Positions 17,412 through 25,127 of a DNA stretch of 64,000 bases are shown here, piece by piece; within the stretch, counting starts at the first letter, position 1, and each line of letters opens with the position of its first letter. The stretch comes from Segatella copri (GTDB taxonomy: Bacteria > Bacteroidota > Bacteroidia > Bacteroidales > Bacteroidaceae), in assembly GCF_009495355.1 (NCBI RefSeq), contig NZ_VZAD01000076.1:56154-120153 (forward strand), in the 5' to 3' direction. Both the position numbers and the translations under genes were made by a program. The notes beneath the pieces are model-generated. The model was not told where the DNA came from, made no database searches, and saw nothing but the letters and a program-made list of their open reading frames with translations.

Positions 17412-18569
17412 TTAGTTGGCATCTTCACATTTTACAATAATTTTGTCTACCCATAGTGTGCTGCCTATTGCTCCTTGGAAAATGGCTCCGTCCACACTTG
17501 ATGAGCATACAACGGCCAGACTGTAACCGCCATTGGTAAGCTTCTCGGCATCTATATTTTTCTTATAGTTGAATGGGATATTGAAGTATGTCCATTCTTC
17601 TGTCTTTCCGATGTTTGGCAAGATGGCAATGGCTACAATTTGTGGACTCGTCTGCACGTCATCACCATGCAGGACGACTGCCTTTCCATTCTTATCGTGA
17701 TTGTCGTATAAAACAGCATAGATGGTTCCTTCATCAATACGGTCTTTTATTTCCTTCATGCTGCGGTTGGTGAACTTTTCTCCAGGAAGATATTTGTAAT
17801 AACCGCTAAAGTAGACAGGTTTGGTCTTGAAACTGAATGGCAGACCAAAGTGTGTGGCCTTCATTGCGTCCTTGAGTGCATTGGAGGCATCAAATGTTCC
17901 TATGAAAAGGTTGCCTGCTGCTATTGGCATTTTTACCATGTCGGCAAGTGAACTGGTGCGACGGGTTGTCAACTTGACACAGTTCTTATGTTCTTCACCG
18001 TCTGAGGTAGGTACTGTTGGGTACTCGTCCCAATTAGCGCTGCCGTTGCTTATCTTAAAACCAGGATTTCCTGTTGCCCAGTTGCGGAGTTCCTTTCCGT
18101 CTACCTTATCGTACCAAACGAAGTATTTGCTGTCATTGCTCAACTTGTAGTTGGAGAAATCGCATACTTTTGCTCCTTCTATTTCTTGCAACACGTCAAA
18201 ATATATCTTGTAAGTACGGCTCCATTTTCCGTTTTCAGAAGTTACCGTGTACTCTACAGGATTGGAAGGGTCTGAAAAATCGTGTACACTGCCATTCTCT
18301 GGAGAGATGGTAGCTCCTTCTGTTAATTTGAAATGAGGAGCTATTGCTGTCAGGTCGGCACTGGAGCGCACGGTAAAGTGAATCTCTTTGTCGTCTGATG
18401 GTACATCTACTTGTGCATCAGAGGCATAGAAAAACATGGTTTTATAATCATCTGTGGTGATGTAAGCCTGTTCTATATCGCACTCAGCATTCTCGGGCTC
18501 ATCTTTGAAACAAGAAGTAAGCGATATGCTGAGTAGCATGGAGGCTACTGCTAATTTGATTAATCTCAT
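17412..18569 (-). CDS. PCMD-domain surface lipoprotein
   Basis: 385 residues. The lipoprotein signal has lipobox LTSC (Cys20), followed by FKDEPE, a Lys plus acidic pattern typical of surface-exported lipoproteins. Residues about 25-130 resemble the Ig-like DUF5018-type domain (LTEGATISPENGSVHDFSDP, TYKIYF). Residues about 140-385 look like the PCMD (putative carbohydrate metabolism) domain, with FSGYYKYLPGEKF, YAVLYDNHDKNGKAVVL and a Ca-site-like ending STLWVDKIIVKCE. First gene of the operon with 16628 and 15806, preceded by a clear promoter. Binding of glycans or another surface ligand is plausible but unproved. Confidence 0.82.
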   Translation of the reverse strand: MRLIKLAVASMLLSISLTSCFKDEPENAECDIEQAYITTDDYKTMFFYASDAQVDVPSDDKEIHFTVRSSADLTAIAPHFKLTEGATISPENGSVHDFSDPSNPVEYTVTSENGKWSRTYKIYFDVLQEIEGAKVCDFSNYKLSNDSKYFVWYDKVDGKELRNWATGNPGFKISNGSANWDEYPTVPTSDGEEHKNCVKLTTRRTSSLADMVKMPIAAGNLFIGTFDASNALKDAMKATHFGLPFSFKTKPVYFSGYYKYLPGEKFTNRSMKEIKDRIDEGTIYAVLYDNHDKNGKAVVLHGDDVQTSPQIVAIAILPNIGKTEEWTYFNIPFNYKKNIDAEKLTNGGYSLAVVCSSSVDGAIFQGAIGSTLWVDKIIVKCEDAN

Positions 18570-18597
18570 ATAAATTAAACTTGTAATATATCGTCTG

Positions 18598-18629
18598 CAA
18601 AGTTACGATAAAAAAAGCTACTAACCAAA
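18598..18629 (-). promoter_or_regulatory. Promoter of the PCMD lipoprotein operon
   Basis: Minus-strand TTTG (18626-18629), 20 bp, TAACTTTG (18598-18605). The surrounding TCGTAACTTTGCAGACGA is nearly the same as the promoter at 20281. Confidence 0.78.
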
Positions 18630-18697
18630 TGTTTTCTAAAAATTTCTCAAAAATGAGGACTATAGATGAAAGTAAGTTAATTTATGCCTATATCGAA

Positions 18698-18727
18698 CAA
18701 GGGATGCAAAGCTAATTGCATCCCTTG
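18698..18727 (-). terminator. Terminator of the calycin/PCMD gene
   Basis: A 12 bp stem CAAGGGATGCAA (18698-18709) / TTGCATCCCTTG (18716-18727) with a 6 nt loop, just after the stop of the gene at 18750. The T-run is weak. Confidence 0.6.
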
Positions 18728-18749
18728 CTTCTCAAACGTATATGGTGTC

Positions 18750-20231
18750 TTATTTGTTGATGTACTTCTTACCATTCTTAATGATAATGCCCTTGTAGCT
18801 GTTGGAAACTTGCTGTCCTGCAAGATTGTACAGGGTAGATGATGTAGCGTTGCTGTCGCTTTTGATGTTGAAGATACCTGTAGCAGTCTTATCTGTGATG
18901 GCAACCTCGAAACAGTTGGATTTCTGCAAATCGTTAGAGGTAATGGTTATATACAGGGTTGACTTTCCTGTTTCGCTTTCGTTGGTTTTCAGAACCTTGC
19001 TGATGTATGCTCCCTCACCGTCTGAGGCGATGCTGAAGTCTGCTTCGTTTGCCTTACCCTCAATCTCGATAGCAGTTTTGTTGTTTGCAAACGAGAGGTT
19101 GGTATTCTTATACTGGGCTGATTTCAGACCTGAGTTGTATATCATTGCGATATCGTCTACATAGATAACATCCAGATTTTTCTTATCAGAACTTGCCTTA
19201 CCTGCTTCTGCGTTGGTAGAAATCGTTACGAGCACACCCTTAGGGGTATTTTTGTTTGCGTATTCAAATGGGATGTTGAGTTCCTGCCATGCAAAATTAT
19301 TGCTCTTAATCTGCGCGTTTGCTGCTCGTGCAATGACATTTTTCTTGTAATCATCTTTTTCTGGATCTTGTACTTTGTCATTTGCAAGAATTGCCTTCAC
19401 AGTGGCGTTAGGGTAGTCTTTGACATTGCCTTTGAACTTCACCCATACCGTCATGGCATCTGGCTTGGTGGTGAAAATGGGGTAGAAGGGATCTCCATTG
19501 CCATCTTTGTCTGTTGCAGCAAAGTCCATCGTTGAGTTGTTGGCAGTATTGTTGGCTGTGGTGCTACCTGCATATAGGCGACCTGTCGTCATGGTTCCGT
19601 TGGCTGGTTGTTTGATAAAACCTAAAACACTTAATATGTCTGATTGTACCTTCACGCAATTAGTACCAGAATGCTTTTCTTTAGACTCTATAAAGGTATT
19701 GTTAGCTTTGCCAGCAGTACCACTTAGACTGCCTGTACAAGTCTTGAAGGAGTGCCATCCGTTAGGTTCTTTTGTACCTGACGCATCATGAAAGTTCTCG
19801 AACCCAGCATTTGGCAACTGTCCTAACTCGTCTGCTTTATCACCAATCATGGCGATATAGTTGTTGCCATTGATTGTCAAATTGAGAATGCCGCGGAATT
19901 TGCTGTTGCGTACCTCACCACGGAAGTTGGCAGCAACCTTTTCTCCTCCAATAGTGATATATTGTGGCTCTGAGGTGGCATAGACCATGGTGCCATCGCT
20001 ATAGCCATTAATAACCTGAAGATTGGTAAGTTCTACATTGCCGAGGTCAGTGTTGTCGTATTTCAAACCATTGATAGAAAATGTATTTCCATTAATAAAG
20101 ACAGTAGTATTACTCTTCTCAATGTTAGTACTGATGTTGGATTTGATGGCCATAGAACAATCTTTAAAATCTGTGGCCATGATGCTAAGAGATGATAGCA
20201 TCAGTGAAACTATTGTATATAACTTTTTCAT
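18750..20231 (-). CDS. Secreted calycin-like/PCMD protein with C-terminal sorting-type tail
   Basis: 493 residues with a signal peptide (MKKLYTIVSLMLSSLSIMA). Residues about 20-135 form a calycin-like beta domain (VFINGNTFSINGLKYDNTD, FRGILNLTINGNNYIAMIG). Residues about 137-370 are a PCMD domain beginning LPNAGFENFHDASGTKEPNGW and ending LDVIYVDDIAMIYNSGL. An Ig-like stretch follows, and the last ~35 residues, LYNLAGQQVSNSYKGIIIKN plus GKKYINK, are the short C-terminal motif common on secreted Prevotella proteins. It has its own promoter and terminator but shares its domain and promoter sequence with the operon at 15806-18569, suggesting joint function at the cell surface. Confidence 0.82.
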   Translation of the reverse strand: MKKLYTIVSLMLSSLSIMATDFKDCSMAIKSNISTNIEKSNTTVFINGNTFSINGLKYDNTDLGNVELTNLQVINGYSDGTMVYATSEPQYITIGGEKVAANFRGEVRNSKFRGILNLTINGNNYIAMIGDKADELGQLPNAGFENFHDASGTKEPNGWHSFKTCTGSLSGTAGKANNTFIESKEKHSGTNCVKVQSDILSVLGFIKQPANGTMTTGRLYAGSTTANNTANNSTMDFAATDKDGNGDPFYPIFTTKPDAMTVWVKFKGNVKDYPNATVKAILANDKVQDPEKDDYKKNVIARAANAQIKSNNFAWQELNIPFEYANKNTPKGVLVTISTNAEAGKASSDKKNLDVIYVDDIAMIYNSGLKSAQYKNTNLSFANNKTAIEIEGKANEADFSIASDGEGAYISKVLKTNESETGKSTLYITITSNDLQKSNCFEVAITDKTATGIFNIKSDSNATSSTLYNLAGQQVSNSYKGIIIKNGKKYINK

Positions 20232-20280
20232 ATTCTAAAATTGTATTTCTCTCAAATTTATGTTCCAAATTTTTCGCCTG

Positions 20281-20312
20281 CAAAGTTACGACAAAAACTG
20301 AGATTGTGCAAA
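20281..20312 (-). promoter_or_regulatory. Promoter of the calycin/PCMD gene
   Basis: Minus-strand TTTG (20309-20312), 20 bp, TAACTTTG (20281-20288), within TCGTAACTTTGCAGGCGA, matching the promoter at 18598 almost base for base. Confidence 0.78.
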
Positions 20313-20514
20313 TGTTTTTAAAGAAAAAGATGCATTTAGCGTAAAAACGTTCATAAAATAGGAGTTTATTATATGTTTGATAATCAAAAGGATAACAAGA
20401 TTCTTGTTTAAAGGAAAAAGGATGTTTAAAGGAAAAAGGTAACTACTCTGCACACCCTATAGCCACAAAGTAGTAATTTTAATACTATTCAACTAAAATC
20501 GTTAAACCACATTG

Positions 20515-20610
20515 AAATCTCTGTTCAAAGCCTTTGAACGGACATTCAAAGCCTCTGAACGGACATTCAAAGGCTCTGAACGGAGATTCAAAGTCTTTGA
20601 ACAGAGATTT
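20515..20610. repeat. Array of four 21-bp palindromic units
   Basis: Units TTCAAAGCCTTTGAA (20524), TTCAAAGCCTCTGAA (20545), TTCAAAGGCTCTGAA (20566) and TTCAAAGTCTTTGAA (20587) recur at exactly 21 bp, joined by CGGACA or CGGAGA. The outer ends AAATCTCTGTTCAAAG (20515-20530) and CTTTGAACAGAGATTT (20595-20610) are perfect inverted repeats, so the whole array is also palindromic. Confidence 0.9.
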
Positions 20611-20641
20611 TATAGGCAAAAGAAAACATTTATATAGTATC

Positions 20642-20737
20642 TATTGAACTTTAGCAAGTTCAGAAATTATAGTAGTTGGAGAAATTTATCACTCTCTTCG
20701 GCATTGAAAGTGATGGTCAATAGCCTTAAAGGAATGA
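20642..20737. repeat. Dispersed intergenic repeat, copy C
   Basis: The plus strand reads TTGAACTTTAGCAAGTTCAG, then TTATCACTCTCTTCGGCATT, then GGTCAATAGCCTTAAAGG. This aligns over about 85 bp with the minus strand of copy A (6939-7083) and, in the core, with copy B (43289-43437). The 3' half seen in B is missing; the rpsA terminator follows. Confidence 0.7.
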
Positions 20738-20752
20738 ATATATGATTGGGAT

Positions 20753-20790
20753 AAAAAAAAGGACCAGTTCTCGGAAGAGAACCGGTCCTT
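20753..20790 (-). terminator. Terminator of rpsA
   Basis: Stem GGACCAGTTCTC (20761-20772) / GAGAACCGGTCC (20777-20788) with loop GGAA; on the minus strand it is followed by eight T. Confidence 0.88.
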
Positions 20791-20846
20791 GGTATTTATA
20801 AGTGATATCTATTATGATTCAACTTATGCAGAAGACAGGCTGATGA

Positions 20847-22631
20847 TTAAGCCTTGCCCTCCATCTGAGCCTTGAGCTTAGCAAGAGCATCGATGTCACC
20901 GAGAGAAGTACCAGCTGCTACGTTGTTGATAGCTGCTGCCTCGTTCTTGCGTGCACCACCGTTGTTGTGCTTGCGTGGAGCTGTTGTCTTAACATCGTCC
21001 TTGCCCTCCTCGAATGTACGAGAGTGAGAGAGGATGATACGCTTAGTCTCCTTAACGAATTCGATTACCTTGAAGTCGAGCTCCTCGCCCTTCTTAGCCT
21101 GGCTGCCGTCTTCCTTAACGAGGTGCTTTGGAGTAGCGAAGCCTTCACCACCCTCAGCGAGTGTGATAACGGCACCCTTGTCCATCAACTCTGTGATAGT
21201 ACCCTTGTGTACAGAACCTGGAGTGTAGATTGCCTCATACTCATCCCATGGGTTCTTCTCCAACTGCTTGTGGCCGAGGCTCAAACGACGGTTCTCCTTG
21301 TCGATTTCGAGAACTACTACGTCGATAGGAGCACCTACTGTTGTGAACTCAGATGGGTGTTTAACCTTCTTGGTCCAAGAGAGGTCAGAGATGTGGATCA
21401 AACCATCAACACCTTCCTCGAGCTCTACGAAGATACCGAAGTTAGTGAAGTTGCGTACCTTAGCTGTGTGCTTGCTGCCTACAGGATACTTCACCTCGAT
21501 TGTCTCCCATGGGTCTTCCTTCAGCTGCTTGATACCCAAGCTCATCTTACGCTCAGCGCGGTCGAGAGTCAAGATAACTGCCTCTACCTCGTCGCCAACC
21601 TTCATGAAGTCCTGAGCTGAACGCAAGTGCTGGCTCCAAGACATCTCAGATACGTGGATAAGACCCTCTACACCAGGAGCGATCTCTACGAATGCACCGT
21701 AGTCAGCCATAACGACTACCTTACCCTTCACGTGGTCGCCCACCTTCAGGTTAGCATCGAGAGCATCCCATGGATGTGGAGTGAGCTGCTTCAGACCAAG
21801 AGCGATACGCTTCTTCTCCTCATCGAAGTCGAGGATAACAACGTTGATCTTCTGGTCGAGAGCTACAACCTCGTGTGGATCGCTTACGCGGCCCCAAGAG
21901 AGGTCTGTGATGTGGATCAATCCGTCTACGCCACCGAGGTCAACGAATACACCGTAAGAAGTGATGTTCTTAACGGTACCTTCGAGGATCTGACCCTTCT
22001 CGAGCTTGCTGATGATCTCTTTACGCTGTGCCTCCAACTCCTGCTCGATAAGAGCCTTGTGAGAAACAACAACGTTGCGGAACTCCTGGTTGATCTTTAC
22101 AACCTTGAACTCCATTGTCTTGCCTACGAATACGTCGTAGTCGCGTATAGGGTGAACGTCGATCTGGCTTCCTGGCAAGAAAGCTTCGATACCGAAAACG
22201 TCAACAATCATACCACCCTTAGTGCGGCACTTGATGTAACCCTGGATAACCTCCTCGTTGTCGAGAGCTGCGTTAACACGCTCCCAAGACTTGCTCAAGC
22301 GAGCCTTCTTGTGAGAAAGTACCAACTGACCCTTAGCGTCCTCCTGGTTCTCTACGTAAACCTCAACCTTGTCGCCTACCTTGAGGTCTGGGTTGTAACG
22401 GAACTCAGAAGCTGGGATGATACCGTCGCTCTTGTAACCGATGTTTACGATAACTTCCTTCTTGTCGGCAGCGATAACTGTACCTTCTACTACCTGGTGC
22501 TCGCTTACCTTGTTAAGGGTTTCGTCATAGGCCTTCTCGAGGTCCTCTTTGCTGACGTTTGCGTTGCCGCCATTCTCGAACTCGTCCCAATTGAAGTCGT
22601 CCAATGGCTTTACGTTCTTTAAATCTGACAT
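20847..22631 (-). CDS. rpsA: 30S ribosomal protein S1
   Basis: 594 residues with six S1 (OB-fold) repeats starting at about residues 46, 128, 212, 300, 387 and 472. The best-conserved are GTVKNITSYGVFVDLGGVDG, GKVVVMADYGAFVEIAPGVE and VRNFTNFGIFVELEEGVDG, each followed by LIH(I/V)S or LIHITD. The N-terminal acidic segment (DDFNWDEFENGG) precedes the first repeat; the C-terminus has a short basic stretch. S1 recruits mRNA to the 30S subunit, important in Bacteroidota, where Shine-Dalgarno sequences are seldom used. Its promoter lies inside a hairpin at 22689-22741, and it ends at a strong terminator. Confidence 0.97.
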   Translation of the reverse strand: MSDLKNVKPLDDFNWDEFENGGNANVSKEDLEKAYDETLNKVSEHQVVEGTVIAADKKEVIVNIGYKSDGIIPASEFRYNPDLKVGDKVEVYVENQEDAKGQLVLSHKKARLSKSWERVNAALDNEEVIQGYIKCRTKGGMIVDVFGIEAFLPGSQIDVHPIRDYDVFVGKTMEFKVVKINQEFRNVVVSHKALIEQELEAQRKEIISKLEKGQILEGTVKNITSYGVFVDLGGVDGLIHITDLSWGRVSDPHEVVALDQKINVVILDFDEEKKRIALGLKQLTPHPWDALDANLKVGDHVKGKVVVMADYGAFVEIAPGVEGLIHVSEMSWSQHLRSAQDFMKVGDEVEAVILTLDRAERKMSLGIKQLKEDPWETIEVKYPVGSKHTAKVRNFTNFGIFVELEEGVDGLIHISDLSWTKKVKHPSEFTTVGAPIDVVVLEIDKENRRLSLGHKQLEKNPWDEYEAIYTPGSVHKGTITELMDKGAVITLAEGGEGFATPKHLVKEDGSQAKKGEELDFKVIEFVKETKRIILSHSRTFEEGKDDVKTTAPRKHNNGGARKNEAAAINNVAAGTSLGDIDALAKLKAQMEGKA

Positions 22632-22688
22632 AAAAATAATAATTAAATTTTAAATTAATAAAGTTAGACTTTATGTGAATATATATAA

Positions 22689-22741
22689 ATCGGGCGCAAA
22701 ATTACTCATTTTCTGTGAATTAGAGTAATCTTGCGCCCGAT
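22689..22741 (-). promoter_or_regulatory. rpsA promoter embedded in a long hairpin
   Basis: ATCGGGCGCAA-A-ATTACTC (22689-22707) pairs with GAGTAAT-C-TTGCGCCCGAT (22723-22741): 18 pairs with one A.C mismatch and a 15 nt loop. The minus-strand -7 element TAATTTTG (22697-22704) falls within one arm. The hairpin could terminate transcripts coming from the endonuclease gene while its DNA supplies the rpsA promoter. Confidence 0.65.
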
Positions 22742-22812
22742 ATTGTTGTCGCTTTATGTTTTTTTAACTTCTTGTATGGAGCCTTGTGGTTCTTTTAGCC
22801 TTTATACCTTAA

Positions 22813-22827
22813 TATATAATAAGGTGT
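22813..22827. repeat. TATATAATAAGGTGT motif, copy 2
   Basis: TATATAATAAGGTGT, preceded by ACCTTA so that ACCTTA/TAAGGT forms an inverted repeat (22806-22825). It lies 21 nt beyond the stop of the minus-strand endonuclease gene. Confidence 0.55.
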
Positions 22828-22847
22828 AGCTGTCCTTAGCATCGAGT

Positions 22848-24416
22848 TTATCTGATTCTCATCTTTATCACCTTGCTGTTTTGGCGTATGATGACGATGC
22901 TGTTGGCATTGGTCTGCGAAGGAGTCAACTTTCTTCCGTCGATGCTGTAAACATCGTAAGGCTTAGAGAAGTCGATGAAGTCTTTTGGCTCTGTTGTCGT
23001 TTCCTTAATGCCTGTCGAATTCTTGGTTCCTGTGATGGTGGCCTTCTTGATTTCCCAGGTGCAGCACATATTCGTATCGCTCTTGTAACGGAACGATATT
23101 GTTGCCTTGGTTCCTACAAAGTGTGACAGGTCGAGGGTGTAATCATAGTAAGTCCAGCTGTCTTCAGAAGGAACAGCAAAGTCGGTCAATGGGGTCTCTT
23201 CCACAGTTCCGTCTGAAGTATCTACAGATTTTAATTCTACTTTGAGATATTCCAGAGCCTTACCTTTGGCAAAGTTGATAGCCTGATTGATGGTAAGTTT
23301 GGCGTCGTCATAGCCTGTCAGGTCAACCTCTGGCAATGTGAGTGTTGCTTCTGCAGCATGGTTGCTCTTATTGTCTGAGTTGTAGGCTGTTGCTTTCCAG
23401 CCATATTTAGCGTTGCGTGTCCATATATTGTCATAAGGACTGTCATTGCTGATGATGCTCTCCTTGCATCCGCCATCATTTGAGGTGAAGGTGGCTTGAT
23501 AGACATTCACCTCGGTAGCGTCAGGGTTGGGGTCTGGGTCGACAGAACCTCCACCTCCGCCATCTCCATTCACGTAACTTGAAGATTTGACGGTAGTCTC
23601 AGGATTGAAGGCTATGTTGGTGCTGTCGCCCCATACATATTCCATCAAGTTAGGGAAGTCAACGTAAGGATTTCGGTTTCCCTGAATCTTAGCTACATCA
23701 TTGTTGCGCTTAATTTCTACAGCGTTAGGCTTGTCGGCTTTAGCCCACTGGATATAGAGCTTGTATGCCCATTCTTTAAGAGTGGGGTAGGTGTTGTTGT
23801 ATAGAGAGTTTGATCCTTCAGACTGCCACTTGTTGGCGTAGTCTTCATAAGCCGTTACGATGTACATATAACCACGGGCAAAGTCTCCTTTCCATTCGTC
23901 GGCAGGCTCCCACAAACTTAATCCGTTGGCGCCACTTCCTACTTTCGTAGCGCCATTCGTGTTTGTTACTTTAGTAACGATGCCCATGCCTCTATTGCCT
24001 TTGCTGGAGTTTATCTTTGACTCGCAAGGCATGATATTGAATAAGTCTTTTTTAAGATTACAATTTGTTTTTCCCCACCAGCTTTGAGCAAAAGAGTGTT
24101 CTATATTCATACCACTGATACTGGAACCGCGTCTGCCGTATTTCTGCCAACTATTTCTGGGTGAATATCGGTCTATGCAATAGCCGTCATCAGTAACATC
24201 AGTAACATAGAATCCCCACCACGTACATTGGTCGCCAGAACCATACTCAAGTACTTTGGCATTTTTGATGATCTTCCATATAGCCGTCTTCAGTTCAGCG
24301 CCTTTTTTGCCTTTGAGTGAACTGTAATAGCCTTCGGGAATCTGTGCCAGCATAGGGAGTGCCGGCATTACACTTACCAAGAAAGCAAGTGACAAACGTA
24401 GTAATTTTTTTCTCAT
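22848..24416 (-). CDS. Secreted endonuclease I-family nuclease with C-terminal sorting-type domain
   Basis: 522 residues. The ATG at 24416 is chosen because the promoter -7 box lies at 24447. A signal peptide (MRKKLLRLSLAFLVSVMPALPMLA) precedes an endonuclease I domain at about residues 25-270, with MNIEHSFAQSWWG (catalytic His), DLFNIMPCESKINSSKGN and NPYVDFPNLMEYVWGD. A Gly-rich linker (GDGGGGGSVDPDPNPD) leads to a beta-sandwich domain of choice-of-anchor type (about residues 300-470) and a C-terminal sorting-like tail, YDVYSIDGRKLTPSQ. It likely degrades extracellular DNA or RNA, for nutrient use or biofilm turnover. Confidence 0.92.
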   Translation of the reverse strand: MRKKLLRLSLAFLVSVMPALPMLAQIPEGYYSSLKGKKGAELKTAIWKIIKNAKVLEYGSGDQCTWWGFYVTDVTDDGYCIDRYSPRNSWQKYGRRGSSISGMNIEHSFAQSWWGKTNCNLKKDLFNIMPCESKINSSKGNRGMGIVTKVTNTNGATKVGSGANGLSLWEPADEWKGDFARGYMYIVTAYEDYANKWQSEGSNSLYNNTYPTLKEWAYKLYIQWAKADKPNAVEIKRNNDVAKIQGNRNPYVDFPNLMEYVWGDSTNIAFNPETTVKSSSYVNGDGGGGGSVDPDPNPDATEVNVYQATFTSNDGGCKESIISNDSPYDNIWTRNAKYGWKATAYNSDNKSNHAAEATLTLPEVDLTGYDDAKLTINQAINFAKGKALEYLKVELKSVDTSDGTVEETPLTDFAVPSEDSWTYYDYTLDLSHFVGTKATISFRYKSDTNMCCTWEIKKATITGTKNSTGIKETTTEPKDFIDFSKPYDVYSIDGRKLTPSQTNANSIVIIRQNSKVIKMRIR

Positions 24417-24446
24417 ATAATTAATCGTTATTATATTGTTTTGGCG

Positions 24447-24477
24447 CAAAGTTACAAAATCTTTTTATAAGTTCCAA
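24447..24477 (-). promoter_or_regulatory. Promoter of the secreted endonuclease gene
   Basis: Minus-strand TTG (24475-24477), 20 bp, TAACTTTG (24447-24454). Confidence 0.7.
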
Positions 24478-24596
24478 CTTTTTGCACAAGATTTTGATGG
24501 CGTATATGCTGTTGTCATGATAATGTTATGGGTTGATAGTAAACTTGTAAAAAAGTCTGGCAACAGGAGCTGTTCCTCGAAGGGATGATAAACAAA

Positions 24597-24637
24597 AAAA
24601 TGATGCATAAGCCACCATGTGACTCATACATCATTTT
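24597..24637 (-). terminator. Terminator after rpiB
   Basis: AAAATGATG (24597-24605) pairs with CATCATTTT (24629-24637) behind the rpiB stop; the minus strand continues with a T-run. Confidence 0.6.
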
Positions 24638-24662
24638 CTAAATTCATTTCTCTGTTCAGAGG

Positions 24663-25112
24663 TTATTTCTGCAGAGGTATCTTCTTGACGCGACGCTCGT
24701 GACGGCCACCCTCAAAGGTAGCTTTGAAGAACTCGTCGAGGATAGCCTCGGCAGTCTTGTTGTCAATGAAACGTCCAGGAAGCACGATGACATTGGCATC
24801 ATTGTGCTGGCGGATAAGTTGGGCGATATCCTTGTTCCAAGCCAAGCCCGCACGTACACCTTGGTGTTTGTTAAGAGTCATAGCCATACCTTCACCGCTG
24901 CCGCAGATACCGATACCAGGATAGACATCTCCATTCTCAATGCCTTCTGCCAGAGCATGGGCAAAATCAGGATAGTCTACGCTTTCGTCGCTATATGTGC
25001 CATAATCCTTAACAGGATAACCCTTCTTTTCTAAATACTGCAAAACGAATTGCTTCATTGGAAAACCTGCGTGGTCGCTGGCCAATCCTACTGTCTTTAC
25101 TTCCATAATCAT
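24663..25112 (-). CDS. rpiB: Ribose-5-phosphate isomerase B
   Basis: 149 residues, the usual length for RpiB/LacAB isomerases. It interconverts ribose 5-phosphate and ribulose 5-phosphate. Motifs are GLASDHAGFPMK near the N-terminus, DYPDFAHALAE, GICGSGEGMAMTLNK (catalytic Cys), RAGLAWN, HNDANVIVLPGRF and GGRHERRV (phosphate-binding). It starts 15 nt behind the transketolase stop, so the two form an operon that supplies the non-oxidative pentose phosphate pathway. Confidence 0.96.
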   Translation of the reverse strand: MIMEVKTVGLASDHAGFPMKQFVLQYLEKKGYPVKDYGTYSDESVDYPDFAHALAEGIENGDVYPGIGICGSGEGMAMTLNKHQGVRAGLAWNKDIAQLIRQHNDANVIVLPGRFIDNKTAEAILDEFFKATFEGGRHERRVKKIPLQK

Positions 25113-25127
25113 TACGTTTTAAGTTAT

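Larger units (their letters stand above)
20232..20846. other. 615-base gap without a gene; promoter, palindrome array, repeat copy C, terminator
   Basis: No credible ORF. From left to right it holds the promoter at 20281-20312, an A-rich stretch with GGAAAAAGG repeats (20407-20442), the 21 bp palindrome array at 20515-20610, dispersed repeat copy C at 20642-20737, and the rpsA terminator at 20753-20790. Confidence 0.8.

Noticed and set aside
20515..20610. CRISPR array
   Set aside because: Units are 21 bp with 6 bp linkers, each palindromic, with no unique spacers of 30 bp or more and no cas genes nearby.
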